Shown here: in pieces, positions 1 to 9,912 of the stretch
How the letters are laid out: each line of letters opens with the position of its first letter
Numbering within the stretch: position 1 is the first letter of the stretch
From: Gammaproteobacteria bacterium
Lineage (GTDB): Bacteria; Pseudomonadota; Gammaproteobacteria; Steroidobacterales; Foliamicaceae
Assembly (NCBI GenBank): GCA_026707445.1
Contig: JAPOWV010000060.1
Coordinates: forward strand, 1-64,000
Reading direction: 5' to 3'
DNA: 64,000 nt
Made by a program: the position numbers and the translations under genes
Notes under the pieces: model-generated
What the model was told of the DNA's origin: nothing
What the model saw: the letters and a program-made list of their open reading frames with translations, nothing else
Database searches by the model: none

Positions 1-98
1 AAAACCACCGCTTACCCGTAAACGCACCCGAAATGCCCCACAGCGCAAACGCCTGGGTGCGGTGGGGTATTGACTGCTTCCGTAGAATAGCCGCGCAG

Positions 99-944
99 AT
101 GGACCAGACTGTTCTGCTTCTTGCGGTTTACTGCCCCGCGATCTTCGCCGCCGCGATCCTCGGCGGACGCCTGTCCGTTCTCGGCGCACTTACGCATACG
201 CGCACGCAGGTCATCATGAGCCTTGTTGCGGGCTTTATCCTGGGAATTGCCCTGTATCACCTGCTCCCGCATGGACTGGAGCTGATACCCGGCCCCGAGA
301 ATATTGAGCACGGCATGCTCTGGACCGCGCTGGGCATTATTTTCATGGTCGCCCTGCAGCGTATTTTCCAGTTTCACCAGCACGATTTCAGCAGTGAAGC
401 GCAGGCCCTGCAGGATCGTCAGGGACACTCCACTGCGGCGGTCGGCGCCAGTAGCGTGGCCGGAATCGCATTCGGCCTTGCCGTCCACACGATCACCGAG
501 GGCGTCGCCCTGGGAGCCAGCGTCCAGGAGAGCGTGCACACTACGACAATCGGGGCCCTGCCGGGGCTCGGCGTTTTCCTGGCAATCCTGCTGCACAAGC
601 CCCTGGACGCCTATTCGATTCTCAGCGTCATGCGCTCGGCCGGCTACCGGCGCAAAACCCGCAATATCGTGAACATCGCTTTTGCGCTGCTCTGCCCGGT
701 AGTGGCTCTCGGCACTTTCTGGCTGGGCACGCAGTTGGGGCCCACGGGAGGAGGCGAACTGGCGGGTTACGCGCTGTGTTTTGCCGCCGGTGCCTTCCTG
801 TGTGTGGCGCTAAGCGACGTGTTGCCTGAAATTCACTTTCATACCCACGACCGCTTCAAGCTGATCATCGTCTTCCTAGTGGGAATCGGCCTCGCCTACG
901 CGCTGCACTTCGTGGAGGCCGGCGCGATGCACGAAGGCCATTAG
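99..944 (+). CDS. ZIP family metal transporter
   Basis: Inner-membrane protein of about 281 residues, with the multi-helix hydrophobic pattern of ZIP (zinc/iron permease) proteins, which move divalent metals into the cytoplasm. The family's metal-site helices are visible: GLAVHTITEG (His130, Glu134) and LLHKPLD (His166-Lys167-Pro168). A His-rich stretch (FQFHQHDF, about residues 90-97) sits in the cytoplasmic loop, as is usual. The start is uncertain. An in-frame ATG at 33 would add 22 hydrophilic residues, but I prefer 99 because it puts the first membrane helix at the N-terminus as in homologues; neither has a strong ribosome binding site. It is convergent with the cupin gene downstream and is probably a single-gene unit. 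The metal specificity cannot be read from the sequence. Confidence 0.88.
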   Translation: MDQTVLLLAVYCPAIFAAAILGGRLSVLGALTHTRTQVIMSLVAGFILGIALYHLLPHGLELIPGPENIEHGMLWTALGIIFMVALQRIFQFHQHDFSSEAQALQDRQGHSTAAVGASSVAGIAFGLAVHTITEGVALGASVQESVHTTTIGALPGLGVFLAILLHKPLDAYSILSVMRSAGYRRKTRNIVNIAFALLCPVVALGTFWLGTQLGPTGGGELAGYALCFAAGAFLCVALSDVLPEIHFHTHDRFKLIIVFLVGIGLAYALHFVEAGAMHEGH

Positions 945-1047
945 CCCGCGATTCGCAGGCTGACCCGCCGTCCGGAAGCGGTAGGCCGTACGACGTAACA
1001 CGGCGGCCCGTGCGGGCGACGGGCCATCGCGTCGATGAACTGGAGAA

Positions 1048-1494
1048 TCAGCCGCCGGCTGTAGCGTTCCAGGCGTCCAGGACCTGCTTGCAGCCGACCA
1101 GCGCGATGGTGTTGCCGTCGTCGTCCAGGAAGTTCAGCGGACCCAGGAAGGTCATGTAGAACTCGCTGTCCTCGGGGAACTCGGTGTGGTCGTGCTGGGC
1201 GTTGCAGGCTTCGTAGCCATAGCCTGGCGCCACCGCCGTGTCGCCGCCCTCCGCGGTGCCGCCGCGCACGTTCATGCGACCCTTGGTCAGGAAGTACTCG
1301 CCCGGGCCCATGTGAATGTGCTTGGCGAACGACGACCCGGCCTTGCAATCGAAGATCGCGGTCCAGGCGCCTGCCTCCGGCGAGACATGCAGCAGCTTCC
1401 ACTTGATATCGCCTGCGCACAGTCCCTGGGGGAACGGCACCCAGTCCACGGCGTCCATCTGGACGTAACTGCCGGTTGGTGAGTTATCAGCCAT
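1048..1494 (-). CDS. Cupin-domain protein (acetylacetone/dihydroxyacetophenone dioxygenase-like)
   Basis: A 148-residue single-domain cupin. The metal-binding motif is seen as AKHIHMGPGEYF (His59, His61, Glu66) with a later His pair (HDH, residues 101-103). This matches the ChrR/2,4'-dihydroxyacetophenone-dioxygenase-like cupins, small iron-binding oxygenases or binding proteins. The ATG at 1494 was chosen because a strong GAGGAG ribosome binding site precedes it by a few bases; the frame stays open a further 20 codons upstream. It lies downstream of the semialdehyde dehydrogenase, but a 243-base gap and a recognisable promoter (1567-1595) suggest separate transcription. The substrate is unknown and a link with pyrimidine breakdown is only positional. 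Confidence 0.8.
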   Translation of the reverse strand: MADNSPTGSYVQMDAVDWVPFPQGLCAGDIKWKLLHVSPEAGAWTAIFDCKAGSSFAKHIHMGPGEYFLTKGRMNVRGGTAEGGDTAVAPGYGYEACNAQHDHTEFPEDSEFYMTFLGPLNFLDDDGNTIALVGCKQVLDAWNATAGG

Positions 1495-1566
1495 TTTCTT
1501 GCTCCTCGTCTGCCGCCGCAACCGAACCCCTCGGAGCGCGCGGCAGCCTCCCAAAAGGGGGCATCA

Positions 1567-1595
1567 ATCCTAACCACGAAAAGAGTACGGGTCAA
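1567..1595 (-). promoter_or_regulatory. Sigma70-type promoter for the cupin gene
   Basis: Read on the minus strand: TTGACC (1595-1590), a 17-base spacer, then TAGGAT (1572-1567). The spacing is ideal and five and four of six consensus bases match. It lies about 75 bases upstream of the cupin start in the 1495-1737 gap, which otherwise holds no gene I can support. Confidence 0.55.
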
Positions 1596-1737
1596 TTTCC
1601 CACCGAACCAACCTGTCGCCAGCGCCTTGTCGAGGTTGACCCGGGGCTGCCCCATGCGGAACGTCGTTTCCCGGTAGGGTTCGGGCTTGTCCGCCTCCCG
1701 GGGCGTGTGTGGGGTGCTCGGCTCGGTCGCGCCGGTT

Positions 1738-3231
1738 TTACGCAAGCTTGATGGTCATGTTTGGTTCGGCGGGCGGCGTATCGTCGAACCATCGGGCCAT
1801 GACGGTCTTGGTCTCCGTATAGAACTTCACCGCCTGCTTTCCGTAGGCGTGCTGATCGCCGAAGAATGACTGCCGCCAGCCGGTAAAACTGAAAAACGGC
1901 AAAGGCACCGGGATAGGAATATTGATGCCTACCTGGCCAACGTCGATTTCGTGCTGAAACCTGCGCGCAGCGGCGCCGGACGAAGTGAAGATGGAAACTC
2001 CGTTTCCAAACGGGTTCGCATTGATCATCCGGATGGCCTCATCGAGGCTTGAGACTTGCGCGCACAGCAGCACAGGGCCGAATATCTCCTCACGGTAAAT
2101 CGTCATTTCCTGAGAGACATTGTTGAACAGCGTGGGACCCACCCAGTTCCCGTCCGGATATCCCTCCACCGTGCACTGCGAGCCGTCCAGCAGGCATTCA
2201 GCCCCTTCCTGCTTCCCGGTGGCGATAAGCTCAAGAATGCGTTTCCTTGCCTGCGGCGTGATTTGCGGACCGTAGGAAGCGTTCTCGTCGTCCCAGCCGC
2301 CGGGACGCATTACAGCCATTGCGTCGCGGACCTGCGGGATCCAATGGGAGCTTTCACCCACGAAAACGGCTACGCTGATGGCCATGCAGCGTTGCCCGGC
2401 GGCGCCGCAGGAAGCGCCGGCCAGATTCCTGACCACCTGGTCCCTGTTGGCGTCGGGCATCACTACCATGTGATTTTTCGCGCCGGACATCGCCTGGACC
2501 CGCTTGAGCCGGTGCGTGCCCGTGCGGTACACATGACGGGCCACGGGCAACGACCCCACGAAAGAAACGGCGCGGATATCCGGATGAAGGAGCAGCGCCT
2601 CCACCTGATCCTTGCCGCCGTGAACAAGCTGCAGCAGGCCCTCCGGCGCTCCAGCCTCCACAAACAGCTCCGCCAGCCGGTTCGGCGTCATCGGATCCTG
2701 CTCCGATGGCTTGAGCACGAAGGTGTTGCCGCAGGCGATGGCGAGCGGAAACATCCACAAGGGAATCATGGCCGGAAAATTGAACGGTGTGATGCCGGCG
2801 CAAACGCCAAGAGGCTGAATGTAGCTGTGAGTGTCGATCCCGCCCGCCACGTTTTCGGCGGTCTCGCCCATCATGAAGCTGGCTATATTGCAGGCGTGCT
2901 CCACCACTTCGATTCCCCTCCAAACGTCCCCCTGGGCGTCCGAAAAAATCTTGCCTGTCTCCAGGCTCAGAATACGGGCGATTTCGTCCTGGTGCTGTTT
3001 GAGCAGATTCTGGTAGCGCAGCATCAGGCGCACCCTTTCCGGTAGTGGAGTCTCCCGCCATTCTGCGAAAGCGGCTTTTGCGCTCGCCACCGCGCGGTCA
3101 ATTTCCGCGCGCGTGGCGAAGGGTACGTGGGTCAGCACCTCCTGCGTGGCCGGGTTGATGACGGGTAGAACTTCATCGCTGGTGCCGACAACGAACTTAC
3201 CGTCAATAAAAAGGGGCAGCCGGTCAGGCAT
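1738..3231 (-). CDS. mmsA: CoA-acylating methylmalonate/malonate-semialdehyde dehydrogenase
   Basis: A 497-residue aldehyde dehydrogenase of the MmsA type. These enzymes turn methylmalonate semialdehyde plus CoA and NAD into propionyl-CoA, and malonate semialdehyde into acetyl-CoA, with loss of CO2. The nucleophile is Cys282 in GQRCMAIS, and [12 protein letters not shown] (about 149-160) is typical of MmsA rather than of ordinary aldehyde dehydrogenases. The start at 3231 has a clear AGGAG site; upstream codons in the frame do not resemble the family. It is the last step expected after beta-alanine transamination, so it completes uracil and thymine catabolism begun by the genes upstream on the same strand. 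MmsA also serves valine and inositol breakdown, but none of those genes is nearby. Confidence 0.93.
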   Translation of the reverse strand: MPDRLPLFIDGKFVVGTSDEVLPVINPATQEVLTHVPFATRAEIDRAVASAKAAFAEWRETPLPERVRLMLRYQNLLKQHQDEIARILSLETGKIFSDAQGDVWRGIEVVEHACNIASFMMGETAENVAGGIDTHSYIQPLGVCAGITPFNFPAMIPLWMFPLAIACGNTFVLKPSEQDPMTPNRLAELFVEAGAPEGLLQLVHGGKDQVEALLLHPDIRAVSFVGSLPVARHVYRTGTHRLKRVQAMSGAKNHMVVMPDANRDQVVRNLAGASCGAAGQRCMAISVAVFVGESSHWIPQVRDAMAVMRPGGWDDENASYGPQITPQARKRILELIATGKQEGAECLLDGSQCTVEGYPDGNWVGPTLFNNVSQEMTIYREEIFGPVLLCAQVSSLDEAIRMINANPFGNGVSIFTSSGAAARRFQHEIDVGQVGINIPIPVPLPFFSFTGWRQSFFGDQHAYGKQAVKFYTETKTVMARWFDDTPPAEPNMTIKLA

Positions 3232-3247
3232 GGGGTTTCTCCTGAGG

Positions 3248-4402
3248 TTATCGCCTGGCCGATGCAGGCACGGCAAGCCGGCAGAACGATGCGTATGCGG
3301 CCAACGCAACGATCGCTGCGAAGACATACAGGGTTGCAAAGGAGCCGCGGGCTACGAGTTGGCCGGCCAAAGCGGGGCCTGCCATGCTGCCGAACGCGAA
3401 ACAGGCGGCGACCAGCGACGTTGCACGGCCACTGGAGTCAGCGGCCGATATGATGGAGGCCATGTAAGGCAATGCGAACAGCCAGGCCAACATGAACAAG
3501 CTGGCAGCCGCGCCGAAGAGCCAGGGATCCCGCCCCGCAAAGAAAAGAATGAGGGACGCCGCATGAATCAGGGCCGTCGCGGCCAGCGGCCCCAGTTGTC
3601 CCAAGCGGTTCGACAACCAGGCCGCGGCGAGAGAGCCGAGGCCGCCAGCGACAGCTGCGGCAGACAGGGCAAACCCGATGGCTTCACTATCGATCCCTTC
3701 AAAGGAGGCGCGGCGTTCGGCAAACGACCAAACGGCGCTTTGTCCGATAGTGAACGCGAAGAGCGCGGCCAAGCCGGCTATGGCTCTGCGCGGCAAGCGG
3801 CCGCCGCCTCCCAAGCCAGGTGCGTTCGCCCGCGCCGGCGCGTTGCTGGCGATGTACGGAGCGCTTAGCGTTCCACACACAGCCAAGGCGGCGAAGACGG
3901 CTAGCATGCCGCCAAGACCGTAGTGGGGCAGTATGAAAACGGGAACCACGGCAAGCACCGCCGCGCCCAGCAAGACCTCGCCCAGAAGCTTGAGGCCGAA
4001 AGCCCGCGTGGGGTTCGGCCTTTCACCCGTGATCACGAAAGACAGGCTGTAGAGGGCTCCGAAACTGAATCCAACCCCAACGAGCAGCAGTGTGAATAAC
4101 AACCGGCTGTCCGTGCCGGACGCCACCGCCAGGAGCAGAGCCGAGCTCAAAAACAGAACCAGGCCGAGCCGGGGGCGATTCACCCGCGCGATCAGCCAGG
4201 CCGCCGCCACTGACGACAAGCCAAAACCGCCGAGATACAGAGTCCCCAGCCATCCCGCTCCCTGACTGCCGAGTTGGTATTCGTCCGCCGCAACGCCCAG
4301 AAACAAAGGCAGGGTATTGAAGATCATCGCCGCGCAGGCGCCCGTTGCTATGATCGCGGCAAAACCGGATATTGCGGGTCTTGATGGTTGCGTATTGGCC
4401 AT
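3248..4402 (-). CDS. Major facilitator superfamily transporter
   Basis: A 384-residue polytopic membrane protein with about 12 hydrophobic segments in two halves and an MFS layout. Short Arg-rich cytoplasmic loops follow helices 2 and 8 ([17 protein letters not shown]). The start ATG at 4402 overlaps the stop of the aldehyde dehydrogenase gene (ATGA), so the two are translationally coupled. Its place inside the pyrimidine block suggests movement of an intermediate or end product such as an organic acid, but the sequence does not show substrate or direction. The frame could start seven codons earlier. Confidence 0.82.
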   Translation of the reverse strand: MANTQPSRPAISGFAAIIATGACAAMIFNTLPLFLGVAADEYQLGSQGAGWLGTLYLGGFGLSSVAAAWLIARVNRPRLGLVLFLSSALLLAVASGTDSRLLFTLLLVGVGFSFGALYSLSFVITGERPNPTRAFGLKLLGEVLLGAAVLAVVPVFILPHYGLGGMLAVFAALAVCGTLSAPYIASNAPARANAPGLGGGGRLPRRAIAGLAALFAFTIGQSAVWSFAERRASFEGIDSEAIGFALSAAAVAGGLGSLAAAWLSNRLGQLGPLAATALIHAASLILFFAGRDPWLFGAAASLFMLAWLFALPYMASIISAADSSGRATSLVAACFAFGSMAGPALAGQLVARGSFATLYVFAAIVALAAYASFCRLAVPASARR

Positions 4403-5862
4403 CACTCGATCTCGCCCAGGCACAGGTACTTGATCTCAAGATAGTCATCCAAACCGTACCTGGAACCCTCGCGCCCGTAGCCTGACTCCTTGACGCCGCC
4501 GAAAGGCGCGGCCGCATTGGAAATGATTCCTTCATTGACGCCGACAATGCCGAACTCCAGACCTTCGCCGACGCGGTAAATCCGCCCTACATCCCTGGCA
4601 TAGAAATACGCCGCCAGACCAAAGGGCGTGTCGTTGGCCAGTTGAATCGCTTCTTCTTCGGTGTCGAAGCGCAGCAGCGGCGCGGCTGGACCGAAGATCT
4701 CCTCGCGGCAGATCCGCATGTCCGGCGTAACCTCCGCGAGTACGGTTGGGCCAATGAAGGTTTCGCTTTCCATAGCGTGGCCCGGTTCGGCCAATAGAAC
4801 GGCACCCTCCGATACGGCCTCGCGGATCATTTTGCGAACGCCGCTGGCAGCCGAAGCGTCTATCAAAGGACCCATTTCGATCCCGGCTTCCATGCCGTCG
4901 CCGAGCTTGAGGCTCCGGGCCGCGGTCGTGAAGCGCTCGGCAAACGCATCGAAGATGCCGGACTGCACCAGTATCCGATTGGCCGACACGCAGGTCTGGC
5001 CGGCGTTGCGATACTTGCAGGCTATCGCGCCTTGCACCGCAGTCTCAAGGTTGGCGTCGTCAAACACGATAAACGGCGCGTTGCCGCCCAACTCCATGGA
5101 CACGCGCTTGACTGTATCGGCGCAAGCGCGAATCAACGACTTGCCCACCGCCGTCGATCCGGTGAACGTGAGTTTGCGCACAGCCGGATGACCGGTCAGT
5201 TCGGCGCCGATCGCCCGCGTGTCGCCAACCACGACATTAACGACTCCGGGAGGAACGCCGACCTCTTCCGCCAGGGCGGCGATAGCCAGCGCCGAAAGCG
5301 GCGTGGCCGTCGCAGGTTTGCAGACCACGGCGCAGCCGACCGCCAGCGCCGGCGCGATCTTGCGGGACAGCATCGCGTTGGGAAAGTTCCAGGGCGTAAT
5401 GCAGGCAACGACGCCCACCGGCTGCTTGATTGTGACAATGCGCTTGTCGGCGCTCGGCGCCGGAATCGTATCGCCATAGATTCGCCTGGCCTCCTCGGCA
5501 AACCACTCGAAGTAACTCGCGCCGTAGGCGATCTCCACCCTGGCTTCGGCCAGCGGCTTGCCCTGCTCGGCGGTCAGAATCCGCGCCAGGTCTTCCTGAT
5601 GCGCCATCATCGCCTCGTATATCCGGCGTAAGGCGTCCGCTCTTTCCTTTGCCGACCGACGGCGCCAATCCAATTGAGCCCGCTCGGCGGCCAGAATGGC
5701 TCGCCGTGTCTCGGCCGCCGAACACCGGGCGACTTCCGCCACGACGGCGTCGTTGGCCGGGTTGATAACGGCTATCCGCTCGCCGCTGTCGGCTTCCATC
5801 CACACGCCATCCACGTAGGCCTGCGTGCGCAAAAGGCTGCTGTTGCTCAGTTGCATCGACAT
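4402..5862 (-). CDS. NAD(P)-dependent aldehyde dehydrogenase, succinate-semialdehyde dehydrogenase-like
   Basis: A full-length 486-residue aldehyde dehydrogenase resembling GabD. It shows ITPWNFP (155-161), the general base Glu257 in MELGGNAPF and the nucleophile Cys291 in NAGQTCVSANR. The family oxidises semialdehydes to acids. It lies 18 bases downstream of preA in the pyrimidine block, where malonate semialdehyde is the expected intermediate, so a non-acylating oxidation to malonate is possible but not shown; GABA-type succinate semialdehyde is the alternative. The gene's end overlaps the MFS start. A second ATG two codons in is also possible. Confidence 0.9.
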   Translation of the reverse strand: MSMQLSNSSLLRTQAYVDGVWMEADSGERIAVINPANDAVVAEVARCSAAETRRAILAAERAQLDWRRRSAKERADALRRIYEAMMAHQEDLARILTAEQGKPLAEARVEIAYGASYFEWFAEEARRIYGDTIPAPSADKRIVTIKQPVGVVACITPWNFPNAMLSRKIAPALAVGCAVVCKPATATPLSALAIAALAEEVGVPPGVVNVVVGDTRAIGAELTGHPAVRKLTFTGSTAVGKSLIRACADTVKRVSMELGGNAPFIVFDDANLETAVQGAIACKYRNAGQTCVSANRILVQSGIFDAFAERFTTAARSLKLGDGMEAGIEMGPLIDASAASGVRKMIREAVSEGAVLLAEPGHAMESETFIGPTVLAEVTPDMRICREEIFGPAAPLLRFDTEEEAIQLANDTPFGLAAYFYARDVGRIYRVGEGLEFGIVGVNEGIISNAAAPFGGVKESGYGREGSRYGLDDYLEIKYLCLGEIE

Positions 5863-5880
5863 CTGCTCGCGGAGCCCCGC

Positions 5881-7221
5881 TCAGAGAGCCGTTCCTCTCA
5901 CACGTTCGTTCCAGCTCTGGCGCCGGGTGTCCACACTGACCTCGCGCATCGTGATGCAGCCGGGCACCGGGCAGACCAGTTCGCAAAGGTTGCAGCCTAT
6001 ACACTCGGCCTCGTCCACCCAGGGAACGCGGGCGTCGCTTTGCGCCGGGGCCTCGTGTTCGACCGGATTGGCGACTCGCGCGCGAACACCTTGGCCGTGG
6101 TCCGGTTCGCCATGCCAGGCATGGCATGGCGCCTGGTTGATGTGGATGCACTGATGGGCGCCGTCCAGGCACGCCGTATAGCACAGCTGGCAGCCGATAC
6201 AGGCATCCGCGTCTATGTCCGCGACCACCCGGTAATTGAGATCCAGGTCTCCCCATTCGAGAAAGTTCGGCGTTGCCCGGCCCGACAGTTCGCCGACCGA
6301 GGCCATGCCATTGGCGTCCAAAAACTCGCTCAAGCCCTCTACAAGGTCTTCGATGATCCGATAGCCCTTGTGCATCACGGCGGTGCAAACCTGAATGCTC
6401 GCGGCGCCGAGTGCAAGGAATTCCGCAGCGTCCCGCCAGGTGGTGACGCCGCCGATGGCGGATAGCGGGGCGGCAATGCGCGCATCACGCGACAGGGCGC
6501 CAACCATATGCAGCGCGATGGGTTTGACTGCCGGACCGCAGTAACCGCCGTGGGTGCCCTCTCCACTCACTGCCGGCAAAGGCGTCATTCGTTCAAGATC
6601 CACGCCGATCACGCTCTTGATCGTGTTGATCAGCGACAGTCCGTCGGCGCCCGAACCTACCGCAGCCAATCCAGGCTCCAGTATGTCCCCAACATTGGGC
6701 GTCAGCTTCACCAGAACCGGGATGGACGAAAATTCCCTGGCCCAGCTCGTGATCTCGGCCAGCACGCGCGGTTCCTGGCCGACCGCGCTGCCCATGCCCC
6801 GCTCGCACATTCCGTGGGGGCAGCCGAAGTTCAGTTCGATGCCGTCGCAGCCGGCATCTTCGGAGCGGCGAATAATCTCGCGCCACTCACTGCGGCTTTC
6901 CACCATCAGGCTGGCGATCAGCGCCCGGTCCGGGTAACGCTTCTTTACCGCGGCCATCTCCTCGAAGTTGACGGCCAGGGGACGGTCCGTGATCAGTTCG
7001 ATGTTGGTGAAGCCCGCAACTTTGGCTCCAGCTATGTCCATGGCGCCGAAACGGCTGTTGACGTTAACGATCGGGTCGCCCAGCGTTTTCCAGACCGCGC
7101 CGCCCCAGCCCGCATCAAAAGCCCGCATGACCTGCTCCCCGCTGTTGGTGGGCGGACCGGAGGCCAGCCAATAGGGATTGGGGCTTTCAATTCCGCAGAA
7201 GTTGATGCGCAGGTCAGCCAC
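5881..7221 (-). CDS. preA: Dihydropyrimidine dehydrogenase (NAD), subunit PreA
   Basis: A 446-residue flavin and iron-sulfur subunit that reduces uracil and thymine to their 5,6-dihydro forms with electrons received from PreT. The dihydroorotate-dehydrogenase-like barrel carries the active-site loop ELNFGCPHGMCERGMG (Cys134). The C-terminus has two 4Fe-4S motifs: CIGCQLCYTAC (about 341-351) and CIGCNLCELVC (407-417). The region between the two clusters is longer than in a minimal bacterial ferredoxin and holds extra Cys and His residues. The start ATG overlaps the end of preT by eight bases, as expected for a heteromeric enzyme. This is the first enzymatic step of the reductive pathway encoded around it. 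Confidence 0.95.
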   Translation of the reverse strand: MADLRINFCGIESPNPYWLASGPPTNSGEQVMRAFDAGWGGAVWKTLGDPIVNVNSRFGAMDIAGAKVAGFTNIELITDRPLAVNFEEMAAVKKRYPDRALIASLMVESRSEWREIIRRSEDAGCDGIELNFGCPHGMCERGMGSAVGQEPRVLAEITSWAREFSSIPVLVKLTPNVGDILEPGLAAVGSGADGLSLINTIKSVIGVDLERMTPLPAVSGEGTHGGYCGPAVKPIALHMVGALSRDARIAAPLSAIGGVTTWRDAAEFLALGAASIQVCTAVMHKGYRIIEDLVEGLSEFLDANGMASVGELSGRATPNFLEWGDLDLNYRVVADIDADACIGCQLCYTACLDGAHQCIHINQAPCHAWHGEPDHGQGVRARVANPVEHEAPAQSDARVPWVDEAECIGCNLCELVCPVPGCITMREVSVDTRRQSWNERVRGTAL

Positions 7222-8536
7222 CGTTTTTCTCCGCCTTCCACTCCGCCAGCATGGCGTTGGCGGCTATGCGTCCATCGGCGGCGGCGTCAACCACTTCACG
7301 GCCACCGTTGATGCAATCGCCGCCCGCGTAAACGCGGCCAACGGAGGTGCGGCGGGTGGTCGGATCCACCCATACGGTCCCGTTTGCGTTCTGCCGCACT
7401 CCGGCTTCCATGGCCTGCATTCCCACGTCCTGTCCGACGGCGAGCGCAAGGAGATCACAGGCCAATTCGATTTCCCGGCCGCTGTCTGTTTCCTCAAAGC
7501 GAGCCGCATAGAGCGCGCCATCACGATGCACAACAGCGAGCGGACGCAGATTTTCCCGGAGTAAGACGCCGTAGCTCCGGGCGCCCACCCACTCATGAGC
7601 GTAGGCGCTCATCTCCGCCTCGCGGCGCCGAAAGGCCACAGTCACTTTCTTCACGCCAAGCATGGCCAGTTCGCGCGCGATGTCCATTGCGGTATTGCCG
7701 CCGCCGATCACGACCGCCCGGCGGACCCCCGGCGGCAACGCGAACCTCTGTTCCGTCTTGATGGCCCGGATCAGATCCGTGGCCGCCCAGACGCCCGGCC
7801 CGTCCAGATCCAGGGTTCTGACTTCAGCCAGTCCAACTCCAATGAACACGGCGTCATATTCGTCAAGCAGCGAAGCAAAGCTGATATCAGTTCCCACCGC
7901 CACTCCCGCGATTAACCGGGCTCCGTGGCTGAGCAGCCACTCGGCTTCGGCCAGACTGGATTCGGCCTTCATCTTGTATGGCGCCACGCCCGTCGTATTC
8001 AGGCCGCCGGGCACGCCGTCGCGTTCGTAGATGTCGGCCTGCGCACCTGCAAGCGCCAGATGGGCCGCGCACGCGAGGCTGGCGGGGCCCGCGCCAACCA
8101 GGGCCACCTTGCGGCCGATGGGCGCAGCCGGGGTGAACAGTCGGCGCCCGGTCGCGCGTTCGTCGGCGCAAGCCTCGTCGGTCGCGTGGCGCTGCAGGCG
8201 GCCTATCGCGATGGGCTGATCGTTGAATCCCTGATACACGCACGCGCCCACGCACATTTCCTCCACCGGACAGACTCGGGCGCAGGATGCGCCAAGCATG
8301 TTCTGTTCGAAGATCGTTGTGGCGGCGCCTCGCGTGTTGCCGGAGGCGATCTGGCCAATGAACTTGGGAATATCTATTTCCGTCGGACAGTGCTTCACGC
8401 AAGGAGCATCATGACAATTCAGACAGCGCTGCGCTTCAATTCGAGCCTCGGCGTACGAGTAGGCCGGTTTGGCGTCCTCGAAGAAGCGCTCCAGCCGGTT
8501 CGGCGCAAGACGGGGTGAGACGGTGGATTTGGTCAT
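7214..8536 (-). CDS. preT: Dihydropyrimidine dehydrogenase (NAD), subunit PreT
   Basis: A 440-residue NAD(P)H- and FAD-binding partner of PreA, related to the small subunit of glutamate synthase. The N-terminal iron-sulfur domain shows two Cys groups (Cys38/41/46/50 and Cys85/89/95/99). An FAD fold with GAGPAS (148-153) and a pyridine nucleotide fold with GGGNTA (278-283) follow. Electrons flow from NADH through FAD and the clusters to PreA. It lies 30 bases after the aminotransferase gene and overlaps preA. Confidence 0.94.
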   Translation of the reverse strand: MTKSTVSPRLAPNRLERFFEDAKPAYSYAEARIEAQRCLNCHDAPCVKHCPTEIDIPKFIGQIASGNTRGAATTIFEQNMLGASCARVCPVEEMCVGACVYQGFNDQPIAIGRLQRHATDEACADERATGRRLFTPAAPIGRKVALVGAGPASLACAAHLALAGAQADIYERDGVPGGLNTTGVAPYKMKAESSLAEAEWLLSHGARLIAGVAVGTDISFASLLDEYDAVFIGVGLAEVRTLDLDGPGVWAATDLIRAIKTEQRFALPPGVRRAVVIGGGNTAMDIARELAMLGVKKVTVAFRRREAEMSAYAHEWVGARSYGVLLRENLRPLAVVHRDGALYAARFEETDSGREIELACDLLALAVGQDVGMQAMEAGVRQNANGTVWVDPTTRRTSVGRVYAGGDCINGGREVVDAAADGRIAANAMLAEWKAEKNGG

Positions 8537-8566
8537 TGGCGCTGGCGCTCTATCCCGCGGGTCGGA

Positions 8567-9892
8567 CTAAATCAGAGAAGCGAGGGCGTTCTCGACGGCC
8601 GTCAAAGCCTCATCAACTTCGTCGGCTGACACTGTCAGGGGGGGCGCGATTCGGACGACGTTGGCGTAGAGGCCACCCCGGCCGAGCAGCAGGCCGTTGC
8701 GGCGCGCCGCTTCGATAAAGTCGGCCGTGAGCTCCGGGTTGGGCGTGCGATCCCCCGCCGTCTCATCCATGACGAATTCGATGGCTTGCATGAGACCGAT
8801 GCCCCGAACGTCGCCGACCATGGCCGGAAAACGATGCCTGATGCGGGTCAGACCGTCACGCAGACGCTCTCCCATAACCGCGGCGCGTTCTGTCAGCCGC
8901 TCCTCTTCGAGCACATCGAGCACGGCGTTGGCCGCGGCGCAGCTAACGGGATTCCCACCGAAGGTGGACAGGGTGGATTTCTCGAAAGAATCGGCGACCG
9001 GTCCGGTAGTCACAAGAGCGCCGAGCGGCATGCCGTTGGCGATGCCTTTCGCCATGGTCATGAGATCCGGCTCAAGCCCATAGTGCTCAATGCCCCAACG
9101 TTTTCCCGTGCGCCCAAAACCCGTTTGCACCTCATCCGCAATCAGCACTCCGCCGTATTCGCGAACAATTTCCGTGACGATGGCGAAGTACTCGGGCGGC
9201 GGCGTGATAAAGCCTCCTACGCCCAGTACGGGTTCCGCCAGCATGCCGGCCACTCGTCCGCTGGTCGTGGTTTCGATGAGTTCCTTGACATCCCGGGCGC
9301 AGGCGACCCCGCACTTGGGATAGGTGAGCTGGAACGGACAGCGGTAACAGTACGGCGCCGGCGCGTGCCGCACGCCCGGCGCGAGATGCGCATGGCCTCG
9401 CCAGGCGGCGTTCCCGGTAAGGCTCTGGGCCAGCAGGGTACGGCCGGAGTAGCCATGCCGCAAGGCGATGATCTCGCTGTTGCCGGTATAGCTTTGCGCC
9501 ATCATTACGGCCATTTCGTCCGCTTCGCTTCCGGACGCGGTAAAAAAGCACTTTTCCAGCGCGCCTGGAGTAATGCGGGCAAGACGCTCGGCCAACTCCC
9601 CCATCGGAAGGGTCGGGTACAGGCTGGAAACGTGGGTCAGACGCTGGACCTGAGCGATGATTGCGTCGGTGACCCTGTCGTTGCAGTGCCCGACGGAAAT
9701 CGTGAGAATGCCGCCGAAGAAGTCGAGGTACGAGGCGCCGTCCATATCGCGGACCCTGCAGCCCTTGCCCTGGGTGACGACTACCGGCTCCGCATGAATG
9801 CTCTTGACCTGGGGGAAAACGTGGTTCCGGTACTGACGAAGAACCGCTTCGCGACCGCAGCTTTGCCGCTCTTCGCTCTGCTTGCCGTTCAC
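8567..9892 (-). CDS. Class III aminotransferase, beta-alanine/3-aminoisobutyrate type
   Basis: A 441-residue PLP enzyme of the ornithine/GABA/AGXT2 group. The cofactor sites are visible: SGSEADE (120-126), the phosphate-helix Asp253 in IADEVQTGFGR and Schiff-base Lys282 in TMAKGIANG. In this setting it most likely transfers the amino group of beta-alanine (from uracil) or 3-aminoisobutyrate (from thymine) to pyruvate, giving malonate or methylmalonate semialdehyde. A Cys cluster in YCYRCPFQLTYPKC (181-194) is a feature of AGXT2-like members. It lies 20 bases after the beta-ureidopropionase gene. Alanine-glyoxylate transaminase activity is the main alternative. Confidence 0.9.
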   Translation of the reverse strand: MNGKQSEERQSCGREAVLRQYRNHVFPQVKSIHAEPVVVTQGKGCRVRDMDGASYLDFFGGILTISVGHCNDRVTDAIIAQVQRLTHVSSLYPTLPMGELAERLARITPGALEKCFFTASGSEADEMAVMMAQSYTGNSEIIALRHGYSGRTLLAQSLTGNAAWRGHAHLAPGVRHAPAPYCYRCPFQLTYPKCGVACARDVKELIETTTSGRVAGMLAEPVLGVGGFITPPPEYFAIVTEIVREYGGVLIADEVQTGFGRTGKRWGIEHYGLEPDLMTMAKGIANGMPLGALVTTGPVADSFEKSTLSTFGGNPVSCAAANAVLDVLEEERLTERAAVMGERLRDGLTRIRHRFPAMVGDVRGIGLMQAIEFVMDETAGDRTPNPELTADFIEAARRNGLLLGRGGLYANVVRIAPPLTVSADEVDEALTAVENALASLI

Positions 9893-9912
9893 GCCGACTT
9901 CCTCAGGGGGCG

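Noticed and set aside
1738..3231. MmsA as part of inositol or valine breakdown
   Set aside because: No iol or valine genes are nearby, while all steps leading to its substrate from pyrimidines are.
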